A stretch of 64,000 bases of DNA from Geobacillus genomosp. 3 (GTDB lineage Bacteria > Bacillota > Bacilli > Bacillales > Anoxybacillaceae). A program made the translations under genes and the position numbers. The notes beneath the pieces were generated by a model that did not search any database, had not been told where the DNA came from, and saw only the letters and a list, made by a program, of their open reading frames with translations. Each line of letters begins with the position of its first letter. The first letter of the stretch is position 1. Where the stretch lies: positions 2,266,001-2,330,000 of the forward strand of contig NC_022080.4 in assembly GCF_000445995.2 (NCBI RefSeq). The letters run 5' to 3'. Of the stretch, positions 25,066 through 34,994 are shown piece after piece.

Positions 25066-27254
25066 TGGTTCACTTCCTCATAGCCAAGCCGGGCGTAAAT
25101 TTCATCGAGCACTTTGTCCGCCGCTTCCGGAATGACCGTGCCCGGCCCGAAGATGGCGGCGGCGCCGTTCTCATACAAGAAAGCGTAGTCTTGCGGCGGG
25201 ATGACGCCGCCAACGATGACGAGAATGTCGCCGCGTCCGAGTTTTTCCAACTCCGAAACGAGCTGCGGCACGAGCGTTTTATGTCCGCCGGCGAGCGAGC
25301 TGATGCCAACCGCGTGCACATCGTTTTCCACCGCCTGGCGCGCCGTTTCTTCCGGCGTCTGGAAAAGCGGACCGATGTCGACGTCAAACCCTAGATCGGC
25401 AAACGCCGTCGCGATCACTTTCGCCCCGCGGTCATGGCCGTCCTGCCCCATTTTCGCCACCAATAGGCGCGGGCGCCGCCCTTCAAGTTCCGCAAACTGC
25501 TCGACCCGCCGCTTCACCCGTTCCAGCTGCGCTTCGTTTTTGTATTCCGAGCTGTAGACACCGCTGATCGAGCGGATGGCGGCGCGATGGCGCTTCGCCA
25601 CTTTTTCGATCGCATACGAAATTTCCCCAAGCGTTGCCCGGACGCGCGCCGCTTGGACGGCGAGCTCAAGCAAGTTCCCTTCGCCCGTTTCCGCCGCTTT
25701 CGTGATGGCGGCAAGCGCCGCTTCGACCTGCTCGTTGTCGCGCGTCGCCTTGAGCTCGTTCAGCCGCTCGATTTGCCGCTGGCGCACGGCGGTGTTGTCG
25801 ACTTCCAAAATGTCGATCGGCTCTTCTTTTTCCGGGCGGTATTTGTTCACGCCGATGATCGTTTCCGCTCCTGAATCGATGCGCGCTTGGCGGCGGGCCG
25901 CCGCTTCTTCGATGCGCATTTTCGGGATGCCGGTTTCAATGGCTTTCGCCATCCCGCCTAAGCTTTCGATTTCTTCGATATGCGCCCACGCCCGCTTCAT
26001 CAACTCGTTCGTCAACGTCTCGACGTAATACGAACCGGCCCACGGGTCGATCGTCCGGCAAATGCCTGTTTCTTCCTGCAAGTACAACTGCGTATTGCGG
26101 GCGATGCGCGCCGAGAAATCGGTCGGCAAGGCGATCGCTTCATCCAAGGCGTTCGTATGGAGCGACTGCGTATGCCCCATCGCCGCCGCGTGCGCCTCGA
26201 TGAGCGTGCGCACGACGTTGTTGAACGGATCTTGCTCGGTCAAGCTCCAGCCTGACGTTTGCGAATGCGTTCTGAGAGCGAGCGATTTCGGGTTTTTCGG
26301 ATCGAACGTCTTCATCATTTTCGCCCACATGAGGCGCGCCGCCCGCATTTTCGCCACTTCCATAAAGTAGTTCATGCCGATCGCCCAGAAAAACGACAGC
26401 CTCGGCGCGAACGAGTCGATATCAATGCCGGCTTTCAAACCGGTGCGCACGTACTCAAGCCCGTCGGCGAGCGTGTACGCCAGCTCCAGATCGGCCGGCG
26501 CCCCGGCTTCCTGCATATGGTAGCCGGAGATGCTGATGCTGTTGAACTTCGGCATGTATTTCGCCGTATAGGCGAAAATGTCGGCGATGATGCGCATCGA
26601 CATCTCCGGCGGGTAAATGTACGTGTTGCGCACCATATATTCTTTCAAAATATCGTTTTGGATCGTGCCCGACAGTTTATCCTGCGTCACTCCCTGCTCT
26701 TCGGCGGTGACGATGTAAAACGCCATGATCGGGAGCACCGCCCCGTTCATCGTCATCGACACCGACATTTGATCGAGCGGGATGCCGTCAAACAAAATTT
26801 TCATATCAAGCACCGAGTCGATGGCCACTCCCGCTTTGCCGACGTCGCCGACGACGCGCGGATGGTCGGAGTCATAGCCGCGATGGGTGGCCAGGTCAAA
26901 CGCGACCGACAGCCCTTTTTGCCCCATCGCCAAATTGCGCCGGTAAAACGCATTGCTCTCCTCGGCGGTCGAAAAGCCGGCGTATTGGCGGATCGTCCAC
27001 GGCCGCACGACGTACATCGTCGGGTACGGCCCGCGCAAGTACGGCGGCAAGCCGGGCATATAATCAAGAAAATCGAGCCCCTCGATGTCATTCTTTGTAT
27101 ACAGCGGCTTCACCGCAATGTGTTCATTCGTCTGAACCAACAGCTCATCGATCGACGCTTGCACGCGCCGCTCCACCGCGTCTCTCCACTGTTTCTCATC
27201 CACATCGGCCGCCGCGGAAAGCGTCATGTTGGTAAAATCAACGTATTTCGCCAT
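25062..27254 (-). CDS. mutB: Methylmalonyl-CoA mutase, large (catalytic) subunit
   Basis: The 730-residue protein has the TIM-barrel start ([34 protein letters not shown]), the catalytic tyrosine region, and the C-terminal cobalamin domain with [25 protein letters not shown] (DxHxxG) and SLAGGH. It isomerises methylmalonyl-CoA and succinyl-CoA with adenosylcobalamin. The ATG at 27254 has AGAGGGG upstream; the TTG one codon earlier is less likely. It overlaps the end of mutA by 17 bases. Confidence 0.96.
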   Translation of the reverse strand: MAKYVDFTNMTLSAAADVDEKQWRDAVERRVQASIDELLVQTNEHIAVKPLYTKNDIEGLDFLDYMPGLPPYLRGPYPTMYVVRPWTIRQYAGFSTAEESNAFYRRNLAMGQKGLSVAFDLATHRGYDSDHPRVVGDVGKAGVAIDSVLDMKILFDGIPLDQMSVSMTMNGAVLPIMAFYIVTAEEQGVTQDKLSGTIQNDILKEYMVRNTYIYPPEMSMRIIADIFAYTAKYMPKFNSISISGYHMQEAGAPADLELAYTLADGLEYVRTGLKAGIDIDSFAPRLSFFWAIGMNYFMEVAKMRAARLMWAKMMKTFDPKNPKSLALRTHSQTSGWSLTEQDPFNNVVRTLIEAHAAAMGHTQSLHTNALDEAIALPTDFSARIARNTQLYLQEETGICRTIDPWAGSYYVETLTNELMKRAWAHIEEIESLGGMAKAIETGIPKMRIEEAAARRQARIDSGAETIIGVNKYRPEKEEPIDILEVDNTAVRQRQIERLNELKATRDNEQVEAALAAITKAAETGEGNLLELAVQAARVRATLGEISYAIEKVAKRHRAAIRSISGVYSSEYKNEAQLERVKRRVEQFAELEGRRPRLLVAKMGQDGHDRGAKVIATAFADLGFDVDIGPLFQTPEETARQAVENDVHAVGISSLAGGHKTLVPQLVSELEKLGRGDILVIVGGVIPPQDYAFLYENGAAAIFGPGTVIPEAADKVLDEIYARLGYEEVNQ

Positions 27255-29286
27255 CAAGCGCCACCCCTCTTTCCGTTAGAAACGCCACGATCACATCGTA
27301 CGCGTTCGAACCGAGATGAATCGATCCGTCCACGCCCGCGTCCGCGTACGTTCTCTCAAGCTCTTCCGGCGGCTTTCCGGCGACATACAGCTTCGCGTTC
27401 GGCTTGGCTTGCTTGAACGCCGCCGCCAACGCCGGAACGAACGCCGGGTAGTCGTCGTCGGCGCCGCACACGATATAATGCGTCCCGTCCGTGCTTTGCA
27501 CCCATTCGACCGCTTCCTCGACCGAGGCGAAGCCGTCGCTCCGTTCAGCCGCCACCCCGCCGGCCGCAAACAGCCCGGCGATGAAATCGGCGCGCGCCTG
27601 ATGGCGGACAAGCGGTCCGATATTGATCAAGTGAACGGAAAGCCGGCTTCCGGTGCGTTCCGCATGCTTCTCAGCCGCCTTCCGCAGCTGCTCAAACGGC
27701 TCAGCCAAACGCCATGCGCGAATCGGCGCGATGGCCGCAGCCGCATTCCCGTCCGTCAGCGCCGCCGCGATCTCCCGAGCGGTTGCTCGACGGCGGGCCG
27801 CGCGAATCGCCGCTTCCATCCACTTCCCGCCGGCAAGCGCGCTGCGAATATCGGCCACCCGCTTTTCATCGAGCGGCGGCGCCCCGTTCGCTGCGGTTTG
27901 CTTCGGCTTTTCGATCGGCGTTTCCGCCAAATTGGCATACACGTTCGTGCCGACGATTTTTTCCTTCCGCGTCTTGACGCGATCGAGCCGCCGCTTGGCG
28001 ACCGCTTCCACTTCCGCCTGCACGAAGCCGTTTGCGAGCGCCTTCGCCATGCCGCCTTGTTCCTCGACGCGCTGGAACAGCTTCCACGCTTCTTCGGCAA
28101 GTCTAGCGGTCAACGTTTCCACATAATACGAGCCGCCCGCCGGATCGATGACGTCCGCCATATGCGCCTCTTCAAGCAATATGAGCTGCGTGTTGCGGGC
28201 GATGCGCCGCGAAAATTCATCGGCGAGCCCGATCGCCTCGTCAAACGGCGACACGTGCACGCCATCGGCGCCGCCGACAACGGCCGCAAACGCTTCCGCC
28301 GCCGCCCGAAGCATGTTCACATACGGGTCGTACACCGTTTTCGTAAACGGTGACGTGCGCACATGCAGCTCGATCCGACTTGCCGATTCGCCGCCGCCAA
28401 ACGCCTCGATCACTTGGGCAAACAACCGCCGCGCCGCCCGCAGTTTCGCGATTTCCATAAAAAAGTCCGCCCCGACCGCAAACGACGCTTGCATCCGCAC
28501 CGCGATGTCATCGACGGTCAAGCCCCGGTCCAGCCCGGCGCGGATGTACTCGACCGCCGTCGCCAGCGCAAACGCCAGCTCCTGCACAGCGTTCGCCCCG
28601 CCGTTATGGTACGGCTCGCCGCGCACCAAAATCGTGCGGACGGCAGGCATCTCATCCTTCGCCCACTTCGTCACTTCCGCCATCTCATCATACAGCCGCT
28701 CAAGCGAACACGAAAGCGTCCCCTGTTCCGCCCACGCCCCGAGCGGATCCATGCCGATCGCGCCTCGTACGCTCGCTGGCGGCACGCCCCGTTCCTCTAA
28801 ATAAGCGGCCAAAAGCGCCAAAAACGAAAGCGACCGCACCCCGGCATCCACCCGGAGCGAATCGCGATCGAGCGGCACGCCATCCAACATCGCCGCCACA
28901 TCCTCCACCGACTCGACGGCAAACGGCAGCCGGCCAAGGGCAAGATGGATTTCCGTCTGCCCCCGCTCCAAGTCGTGCTTCACCGCCTCGTTCCAGTCGG
29001 ACGGGCTCGCCGCCGAAATCTCCTGGCTCACCTTCCACGGCCCGCCCCGATACCCTTCCGGCCGCGCCCCGCGCACGTACCGGCCGAAGCCCGGGTATTG
29101 CTCAAGCGGGCCGAGCGCTTCCAAATCCGCGCGCGTATAGAGCGGTTTCACCGCAATGTTTTCGTACGTCATCGAGTGAAGCCGCTCAAGTGGCTTGCCT
29201 TTCAGCGACTTTTCCGCTTCCCGCTCCCACTCCTCCACTGTCGGAACCGGAAACGCCGCTTCCTTCATCTTCGCGACATCGCTCAT
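27238..29286 (-). CDS. mutA: Methylmalonyl-CoA mutase, small subunit
   Basis: The 682-residue protein is homologous to the large subunit ([29 protein letters not shown]) but its C-terminal domain lacks the DxHxxG cobalamin motif, as expected for the non-catalytic subunit. It pairs with MutB in the propionyl-CoA/succinyl-CoA pathway. AAAGGGGGATGGGGA precedes the ATG at 29286. A potentially structured leader RNA lies just upstream (29312-29416). It is the first gene of the mutA-mutB-meaB-brxB operon. Confidence 0.94.
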   Translation of the reverse strand: MSDVAKMKEAAFPVPTVEEWEREAEKSLKGKPLERLHSMTYENIAVKPLYTRADLEALGPLEQYPGFGRYVRGARPEGYRGGPWKVSQEISAASPSDWNEAVKHDLERGQTEIHLALGRLPFAVESVEDVAAMLDGVPLDRDSLRVDAGVRSLSFLALLAAYLEERGVPPASVRGAIGMDPLGAWAEQGTLSCSLERLYDEMAEVTKWAKDEMPAVRTILVRGEPYHNGGANAVQELAFALATAVEYIRAGLDRGLTVDDIAVRMQASFAVGADFFMEIAKLRAARRLFAQVIEAFGGGESASRIELHVRTSPFTKTVYDPYVNMLRAAAEAFAAVVGGADGVHVSPFDEAIGLADEFSRRIARNTQLILLEEAHMADVIDPAGGSYYVETLTARLAEEAWKLFQRVEEQGGMAKALANGFVQAEVEAVAKRRLDRVKTRKEKIVGTNVYANLAETPIEKPKQTAANGAPPLDEKRVADIRSALAGGKWMEAAIRAARRRATAREIAAALTDGNAAAAIAPIRAWRLAEPFEQLRKAAEKHAERTGSRLSVHLINIGPLVRHQARADFIAGLFAAGGVAAERSDGFASVEEAVEWVQSTDGTHYIVCGADDDYPAFVPALAAAFKQAKPNAKLYVAGKPPEELERTYADAGVDGSIHLGSNAYDVIVAFLTERGVALDGEIR

Positions 29287-29311
29287 TCCCCATCCCCCTT
29301 TGCCTTCCAGA

Positions 29312-29416
29312 CATAAGAAACCGCTTTCTTTTCAAGCCGCACCTTTTCCTCCCGGAACCCGTCTGCCCGGGACGAAGCGCTGATGACGCTTCGTGTGGGA
29401 AAAAACGGTTTCTATG
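29312..29416 (-). ncRNA. Candidate structured 5' leader of mutA
   Basis: On the minus strand the arms CATAGAAACCG (29406-29416) and CGGTTTCTTATG (29312-29323) can form an 11-base-pair closing stem with one bulge. Inside lie a perfect 8-base hairpin ACGAAGCG/CGCTTCGT (29372-29394) and a CCCGG/CCGGG hairpin (29351-29371). An inner TTTTCC/GGAAAA pairing can stack them. The structure ends 25 bases before the mutA start. I find no consensus of the cobalamin, SAM, TPP or T-box classes. It may be a regulatory RNA or only a stable 5' UTR. Confidence 0.4.
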
Positions 29417-29447
29417 TTTATTGTAGTACATCGGCCGCGTTTGGGCA

Positions 29448-29630
29448 ATGAACAAAAAGGCAAACGATTTGCTGATGCCACCATTTCGCCATGAAATGGA
29501 AAACAAAGCGGTCAAAAAAACATGAACGATCCCGAAATGGCTCGATGACTTGGCGAAACAACGCCTTGTCATCAATTCACAAATCCTCCAAGAAGCCATG
29601 AAAAAACATCTTGGGACAACAGGCAGATGA
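29448..29630 (+). pseudogene. HicB-like antitoxin remnant with an in-frame stop
   Basis: The plus-strand frame from 29448 reads NKAVKKT, then TGA at 29523-29525, then TIPKWLDDLAK and INSQILQEAMKKHLG. The stretch NKAVKKT-x-TIPKWL...QILQEAMKKHLG is the familiar C-terminus of HicB antitoxins, with a stop where leucine is expected. The N-terminal HicB half and any HicA toxin gene are missing. It is a decayed toxin-antitoxin fragment inserted between mutA and the Uma2 gene. Confidence 0.6.
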
Positions 29631-29782
29631 CGAGGCCATTCGCATCTGGAATGCAAACGGCCGTCCCGCCTGCGAGAAGCCTCCTCCTCCCACCGTGCGA
29701 CGATACGATGAAAGGAAGAGGGCGTTGTGGCATGCCCCCTTGCCCCTCCAAATCGCCGTTTAGCGAAAATCCTGATCGCCAT

Positions 29783-30400
29783 TTATTCCTGTTGAAAAAT
29801 GTTTCGCAAGTCAATCACGAAATTCTTTAATACATGAACGGAAACGGCGTCATCCCGGTTGTACACTCCGCGAAGTTCCAGCGCCCCTGTTTCCTGACGT
29901 AAATACACTTCCACCACTTGATTCGCCGGGTCAACGATCCAATATTCCTTCACCCCAGCCCGTTCGTACGCGATCCGTTTGTCCATCCGGTCAATTTTGG
30001 CCGTGGCCGGGGACAAGATCTCGACGACCAAATCCGGCGCCCCGACAATGCGATTTTTTTGAATTTTGTTTTTATCGCAGATGACGACAAGATCGGGACA
30101 TACCCAGTTTCGGACGTTTTCGTCCATCCATTGCTTTCGATGGTCTTCGAAAAGATACACATCGATCGGAGCGGTCAACACGCGACAATCCTTCCCTCTG
30201 AGATGCATCCCAAATTCGATCGAAAGCTGGAGCGAAATCCATTGATGTTCCGGCATCGGCGACAGCGCCATGCTGATGATGTTCCCATCCAACACCTCGC
30301 ACCGTTTCCCTTCCGGCCATGTCGCATACTCTTTGTAGGTCATAGGGGCCTGTTCCTTTTCTGGTGCACCCATATCCTCCACCTGCCTCCTATTTTTCAT
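29783..30400 (-). CDS. Uma2-family (DUF820) nuclease-fold protein
   Basis: The PD-(D/E)xK-like core reads APDLVVEILSPATAKIDRMDKRIAYERAGVKEYWIVDP, preceded by CEVLDGNIISMALSPMPEH, the typical Uma2 layout. The biochemical role of the family is not established. The longest frame gives 205 residues from 30400. Internal starts at 30373 (MGAPEK) and 30343 (MTYKEYATWPEG, with AAGGA upstream) are equally plausible, and the last fits family starts best. It stands alone between mutA and the two-component genes. Confidence 0.75.
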   Translation of the reverse strand: MKNRRQVEDMGAPEKEQAPMTYKEYATWPEGKRCEVLDGNIISMALSPMPEHQWISLQLSIEFGMHLRGKDCRVLTAPIDVYLFEDHRKQWMDENVRNWVCPDLVVICDKNKIQKNRIVGAPDLVVEILSPATAKIDRMDKRIAYERAGVKEYWIVDPANQVVEVYLRQETGALELRGVYNRDDAVSVHVLKNFVIDLRNIFQQE

Positions 30401-30440
30401 TCATTATACACCGTGAAAATCCCTGCATCTTGAACGATGT

Positions 30441-31853
30441 TTATTCCTCTTCCCGAACGAGCGGCAAGCGGACCGATACAGTCGTCCCGCGTCCAAGGTC
30501 GCTGTCGAACTGGACTGCGCCGTCATGAAGGGCGACGATTTGTTTGACGATCGCCAGCCCCAAACCGGTGCCGCCTTCTTTGCGGGTGCGGGCGCGGTCG
30601 ACGCGGAAAAAGCGTTGGCCGAGAAACGGCAGCTGGTCTTTCGGCATGCCTTTTCCCGTATCTTGGATGACAAGCTCGCCTTCTGCTTCCGACAGGCGGG
30701 AAAGCCGCACCGTCACCGCGCCGTCTTCCGGGGTGTAGCGAATGGCGTTGTCAAGCAAGTTGCGCACGACTTGTTCAAGCCGGTCGGCGTCGCCGTTGAC
30801 GATGACGTCATAGTCCAATTCGCATGACAGTTGGATTCGCTTTTGCGCCGCGATGGGCTCGTATGTGGCGATGACATCTTCGATCACTTGGGCGAACGCC
30901 ACCGGCGCGCGCTCGAGCGGCACGCTTTGCCCTTCAAGGCGCGCCAGGTCAAGAAGATCGCGCACCAGCCGCTCCATCCGCTCCGTTTCGCGGTGGATGA
31001 GGCGAAGGTACGCCTTTTCTTCTTCCTTCGTTTTCGCGAGGCCGGCCAGGAGCGCCTCGCTGTATCCTTTCATATAGCTGAGCGGCGTGCGCAGCTCATG
31101 CGAGACATTGGCCAAAAACTCGCGCTTTCGCTCGTCTTCTTTGGCGATGGCATCCGCCATTTGATTGAACGCCTTCGCCAAGCGGCCGATTTCATCATCG
31201 GTCCGCACCGGGATGGCCGCTTCATAGCGGCCTTCCGTCATGCGTTCTGCCGCTTGTTCCATCGCCTGCAGCGGTTCGGTCATTTGCCGCACCATCCGCC
31301 TGCCGGCAACCAAAAGCGCGGCGGCGAACATGGCCGCAAGCGGCCAAAACGCGGCCGCCGCCCGCTTCGTCGCTTCTTGGATGTCGGCTAACGGCAAATA
31401 TAAGTAAATCGCTCCTTCCAGCCGCTTGCCGTCCAAAAGCGGAACGACGACCGCCATCACGCGGCGGCCGAACCGCTTTTCGTATCCCGTTTTGACAACA
31501 GGCTTCCCGGCTAACAATGTTTCCCGGTCGCGGCCGCTGACTAACGCATCATAGTGGACCGGAAACGGAAAGCAGGCGCTCAGTTCGCGCGGGTTGTCAA
31601 TCAACAAGATCGTGGCCGTTGATTTTTCGTCATACCATTCGATTTGACGGCGATATGCCTCCGTCACCGCCCCGCCGCGATAGTCGCGGGCGAGGCTCGT
31701 CCCTTCCGCGATCAACGTTCGCTCAACTTCTTTCATGTACACCGTCCGGTAAAAATAATTGAGAAGACCAAAAGAAAACGCCAGCGTCACCACGACCGCG
31801 GCGCCGATCGACAGCCATAGTTTTTGTCCTAACCGAAGCCGTTTCATGTTCAT
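30441..31853 (-). CDS. Sensor histidine kinase
   Basis: The 470-residue kinase has two membrane helices (about 11-33 and 168-186) around an extracytoplasmic sensor domain. A HAMP segment (MTEPLQAMEQAAERMTEG), the HisKA box FLANVSHELRTPLSYMKGY and HATPase motifs (NLLDNAIRYTP, DTGKGMP, GGTGLGLAIVKQ) follow. It autophosphorylates the His of the SHELRTPLS box and passes phosphate to the response regulator whose gene it overlaps by four bases. The signal is unknown. Confidence 0.92.
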   Translation of the reverse strand: MNMKRLRLGQKLWLSIGAAVVVTLAFSFGLLNYFYRTVYMKEVERTLIAEGTSLARDYRGGAVTEAYRRQIEWYDEKSTATILLIDNPRELSACFPFPVHYDALVSGRDRETLLAGKPVVKTGYEKRFGRRVMAVVVPLLDGKRLEGAIYLYLPLADIQEATKRAAAAFWPLAAMFAAALLVAGRRMVRQMTEPLQAMEQAAERMTEGRYEAAIPVRTDDEIGRLAKAFNQMADAIAKEDERKREFLANVSHELRTPLSYMKGYSEALLAGLAKTKEEEKAYLRLIHRETERMERLVRDLLDLARLEGQSVPLERAPVAFAQVIEDVIATYEPIAAQKRIQLSCELDYDVIVNGDADRLEQVVRNLLDNAIRYTPEDGAVTVRLSRLSEAEGELVIQDTGKGMPKDQLPFLGQRFFRVDRARTRKEGGTGLGLAIVKQIVALHDGAVQFDSDLGRGTTVSVRLPLVREEE

Positions 31854-32524
31854 CCCTCAAACTTGTAGCCGATGCCCCATACGGTTTGAATATGGCGAGC
31901 GGCGTCTTTCAGCTTCATGCGCAGCGTTTTCACATGCGTATCGACCGTGCGGGCGTTTCCTGTATAATCATATCCCCACACTTTGACGAGCAATTCGTCG
32001 CGGCTGAACACTTGACCGGGGTGTTTTGCCAAAAACAGCAGCAACTCAAACTCTTTCAACGTCAGCTTCACCGCCTCGCCGCCAACGGCCACCGTCCGGC
32101 CTTTTTCATCGATGGCGAGTTCCCCGAATTGCAGCCGGCCATTCTGTTCGCGGCTGCGCCGCGCCCGGCGCAGCACCGCCTCAAGACGGGCGACGAGCTC
32201 CCCCGGGCTGAACGGCTTGACGATGTAATCGTCGCCGCCAAGCTTCAATCCTTTCACTTTATCCCATTCTTCTCCCAGTGCCGTCAAAAACAAAATCGGC
32301 ACGTCCGACTGCTCGCGGATGCGGGCGCAGACGGCGAATCCGTCCTGCTTTGGCATCATGACGTCCAATAGAACTGCATCAACCGGCTGTTGCCCAAGAA
32401 TCGCCAACGCCTCGTCCCCGTCTCCTGCTTCCAAGCAGCGGAAGCCGGCGTTTTCCAAATACATGCCAACAAGCAGGCGCATGTCTTCTTCATCATCAAC
32501 AATCAACACCGTTCGCTTGTCCAT
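31850..32524 (-). CDS. OmpR-family response regulator
   Basis: The 224-residue protein has a receiver domain (VDDEED acid pocket, phosphoacceptor Asp in VLLDVMMPK, Lys in DDYIVKPFSPGEL) and a C-terminal winged helix (LTLKEFELLLFLAKHPGQVFSRDELLVKVWGYDYTGNARTVDTHVKTLRMKL). It begins directly after the lipoprotein stop and overlaps the kinase start. Its likely site is the direct repeat in front of the operon. Confidence 0.93.
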   Translation of the reverse strand: MDKRTVLIVDDEEDMRLLVGMYLENAGFRCLEAGDGDEALAILGQQPVDAVLLDVMMPKQDGFAVCARIREQSDVPILFLTALGEEWDKVKGLKLGGDDYIVKPFSPGELVARLEAVLRRARRSREQNGRLQFGELAIDEKGRTVAVGGEAVKLTLKEFELLLFLAKHPGQVFSRDELLVKVWGYDYTGNARTVDTHVKTLRMKLKDAARHIQTVWGIGYKFEG

Positions 32525-33499
32525 TTACCGTCCCTCCCGGATGAGCAGCTGCAGCGGGCCATCCCCTGTTTTCCAACGGGCAAGCGGACGCATCGTCGCT
32601 TCGTCGACCACGATGATTTCATCGCTGTCATAGCTGGCGATATACAAGCGGCCGCCTGCCGCCTCGATGGCAAACGGATTGGCACCGACAGAGACGGAGC
32701 CAATCCGCCTGCCGCTTGGCGAAAATTGATAGACCGTGTTTGAACCGTGGCTTAGCACAAACACACCGCGGTTCGTTTCGGCAAAATCAACCGGCATGAC
32801 AGGCGCGGGTATCGTCCGGAGCAAGCGGCCGTCTTGAAGCGAATAGACGTGGATATTCTCCTCCACCTTATTTCCGCTTCCATGTCCGCCGACCCACAGC
32901 TCCCCTTCCTGCTCGCGCACCACTCCGCCTAAGGCGAACTTCGGCACGGCAAACGAACGAATGACGCGGCGTCGGTCCACATCAATGATCGATGCGCGTT
33001 CATCTTGGAAATCGATCGCATACAACCTCGTGCCATCGCGGTTGACAAGCAACGTCATCGGGGAGCGTCCGACCGAAAGGCGGGCGACCTCGTTCCCGTC
33101 CCGGTCGACGACAATCACAGCGCGGCGGGTGCTATCGCCGAAAAACCACGTCCGGCCATCCGGGGACGGGGCCGCGCTGACGATGCCGTTTCCCGTTTTC
33201 CACTCACGGAGCAGCTTCCCGGTTGCGAGGTCGTACCGATAGATGCGGTCGAGGTCCCGCCCGTACAAAAGAAGCGTCCGGCCGTCCGGGCTCAACGCCC
33301 CGCCTTGAAACGGCTCACGGATGTTCCAGCGGGCGATCTTGTCGCCAGTGTCCGCATTCCAAAACGTAACCGTTTCCCCTTTGACATCGAGGCTGATGAC
33401 GACAGAAAGCGAATCGGCCACCGGAGGAAACGATGGATTGGCGCAGCCGCTTAGCAGAAAGAAGCAACACAACAGCATCCACATGCTCGCTCGATTCAT
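32525..33499 (-). CDS. Beta-propeller (YncE-like) lipoprotein
   Basis: From the ATG at 33499 (MNRASMWMLLCC), with AAGGAG nine bases upstream, the protein has 324 residues. A lipoprotein signal ends in LLSGC with the lipidated Cys at residue 19. The mature part has repeated blades such as SPDGRTLLLYGRDLDRIYRYDLATGKLLREW and ADSLSVVISLDV, as in seven-bladed YVTN/WD-like propellers. It is anchored outside the membrane. Being the first gene of the operon with a sensor kinase, it may sense a ligand or cell-surface state for the kinase. A longer frame to 33577 lacks a start signal. Confidence 0.82.
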   Translation of the reverse strand: MNRASMWMLLCCFFLLSGCANPSFPPVADSLSVVISLDVKGETVTFWNADTGDKIARWNIREPFQGGALSPDGRTLLLYGRDLDRIYRYDLATGKLLREWKTGNGIVSAAPSPDGRTWFFGDSTRRAVIVVDRDGNEVARLSVGRSPMTLLVNRDGTRLYAIDFQDERASIIDVDRRRVIRSFAVPKFALGGVVREQEGELWVGGHGSGNKVEENIHVYSLQDGRLLRTIPAPVMPVDFAETNRGVFVLSHGSNTVYQFSPSGRRIGSVSVGANPFAIEAAGGRLYIASYDSDEIIVVDEATMRPLARWKTGDGPLQLLIREGR

Positions 33500-33535
33500 C
33501 TCGTTTTTCTCCTTCGCACGTTCGTTTCTGCCCTC

Positions 33536-33568
33536 ATTATACCTCACATTTGTGAAAGAAGTTTGAAA
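33536..33568 (-). promoter_or_regulatory. Promoter and OmpR-type direct repeat of the lipoprotein/two-component operon
   Basis: The -10 box TATAAT is at 33536-33541 on the minus strand. Upstream, TTTCAAA and TTTCACA (33551-33568) are spaced 11 bases start to start, the geometry of tandem OmpR-family binding sites, and overlap the -35 position. Autoregulation by the adjacent response regulator is inferred. Confidence 0.5.
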
Positions 33569-33584
33569 TCGCGCCATATAAAAA

Positions 33585-33611
33585 CCCCACCGCCAACCGA
33601 TGGCGATGGGG
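33585..33611 (-). terminator. Terminator of the bkd operon
   Basis: TGGGG-TGGCG pairs with CGCCA-CCCCA with one mismatch and a five-base loop. On the minus strand it is followed by GTTTTTATAT just after bkdB. Confidence 0.8.
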
Positions 33612-33617
33612 GAATCG

Positions 33618-34961
33618 TTAATAAATCGGCGTATTGTCTTTGTTCATGTTTTCCAAAATCGCTTTGACGCGGGCGAGGAAGCGTCCGCAAATGAGGCCGT
33701 CCAAGACGCGGTGGTCAAGCGACAAACATAAGTTGACCATGTCGCGGATGGCGATCATGCCGTTTTTGACGACCGGGCGTTTGACGATCGTTTCCACTTG
33801 CAAAATGGCCGCTTGCGGGTAGTTGATAATGCCCATCGACTGCACCGAGCCGAACGCGCCGGTGTTGTTGACGGTGAACGTGCCGCCTTGCATGTCTTCC
33901 GGACGCAGCTTGCCGGCGCGCGTTTTCGCCGCCAGTTCGGCGATTTCGCGGGCGATGCCTTTGATCGTTTTTTCATCGGCGTGCTTGATGACGGGCACGA
34001 ACAAGGCGTCATCCGTCGCGACAGCGATGGATATGTTGATGTCCTTGCGCTGAATGATCTTATCGCCCGCCCACACTGAGTTCAACTGCGGGAATTCTTT
34101 CAGCGCTTGGGCGACCGCCTTGACGAAGAAGGCGAAATACGTCAAATTGAAGCCTTCACGCCGCCTGAACTCGTCTTTGATGGCATCGCGGTAGGCGACA
34201 AGATCGGTGACGTCGACTTCGACCATCGTCCAAGCGTGCGGCGCTTCGTGTTTGCTGCGGAGCATGTTCGCCGCAATCGCCTTGCGCACCGGGGTGACCG
34301 GAATTTCGATGTCGCCCGCTCCGGCTTCGACGTTCGGGGCCGCTGGTTTGATCGGCGCTGCCTGCGGCGCGGTTGGCGCGGCCGCGGCAGACGGTTGAAC
34401 GGTTGCGGCGGCTGTGGCCGGTTGTTCCGTTCTCGGTTCCGCTTTTGGCGCCGCTTGTTCCGCCGCCGGCGCCGCTTTCGCTTTCGGCATTTGCCCGGAC
34501 TCAATAAGCTTCAGCAAATCTTTGCGCGTCACCCGCCCGCCAAGGCCGGTGCCTTCCACTTGTTCCAGGTCAATGCCGTGCTCTTGGGCGAGGCGGAGCA
34601 CGGCCGGCGAGTAGCGGCCGTTGTTTGCCCGTTCTGTCTTTTTCGGAGCGGTCGGCTTCGTGTTGTCTTCTGCTTTCGGCGCTTCATCGGCCGGCTTCGC
34701 TTCCGGTGCGGCCGCTTCGCCTTCGACTTCGATCGTGCAAATCGGCGCGCCGACCGGGAGCGTTTCTCCTTCTTTGGCGATCAGCTCGCGGATGACGCCG
34801 GCAAACGACGACGGAATTTCCGCGCTCACTTTATCGGTGATGACTTCGGCGACCGGGTCGTATTTGTTCACTTTGTCGCCCGGGGAAACGAGCCATTTGC
34901 TGATCGTGCCTTCCGTGACGCTTTCCCCGAGCTGAGGCATCGTCAATTGTTCGATGGCCAC
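33618..34961 (-). CDS. bkdB: Branched-chain 2-oxoacid dehydrogenase E2 (dihydrolipoyl acyltransferase)
   Basis: The 447-residue protein has an N-terminal lipoyl domain with lipoyl-Lys44 in ITDKVSAEIP, an Ala/Pro linker, the peripheral-subunit binding domain (YSPAVLRLAQEHGIDLEQVEGTG), a second Ala/Pro/Thr-rich linker, and the acyltransferase domain ending LSLDHRVLDGLICGRF. It transfers the branched acyl group to CoA in the core of the complex. It is the last gene of the operon. Confidence 0.95.
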   Translation of the reverse strand: MAIEQLTMPQLGESVTEGTISKWLVSPGDKVNKYDPVAEVITDKVSAEIPSSFAGVIRELIAKEGETLPVGAPICTIEVEGEAAAPEAKPADEAPKAEDNTKPTAPKKTERANNGRYSPAVLRLAQEHGIDLEQVEGTGLGGRVTRKDLLKLIESGQMPKAKAAPAAEQAAPKAEPRTEQPATAAATVQPSAAAAPTAPQAAPIKPAAPNVEAGAGDIEIPVTPVRKAIAANMLRSKHEAPHAWTMVEVDVTDLVAYRDAIKDEFRRREGFNLTYFAFFVKAVAQALKEFPQLNSVWAGDKIIQRKDINISIAVATDDALFVPVIKHADEKTIKGIAREIAELAAKTRAGKLRPEDMQGGTFTVNNTGAFGSVQSMGIINYPQAAILQVETIVKRPVVKNGMIAIRDMVNLCLSLDHRVLDGLICGRFLARVKAILENMNKDNTPIY

Positions 34962-34994
34962 ATCGATACCCTCCTATCTTGGCTGCAATGTCTT

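Noticed and set aside
26259-27416. 385-codon plus-strand frame across mutB/mutA
   Set aside because: Arg/His-rich antisense shadow in GC-rich DNA; the minus strand encodes the mutase with all motifs.
29312-29416. Hammerhead-like CTGATGA on the plus strand in the mutA leader
   Set aside because: The conserved GAAA and stem II needed for a hammerhead are not in the right places; CTGATGA is just the loop of the 8-base hairpin.
29312-29416. Cobalamin riboswitch for mutA
   Set aside because: The conserved B12-box elements are absent and the region is too short.
29186-29782. 198-codon minus-strand frame upstream of mutA
   Set aside because: No ribosome-binding site, overlaps the mutA N-terminus in another frame, and crosses the hicB remnant and leader RNA.
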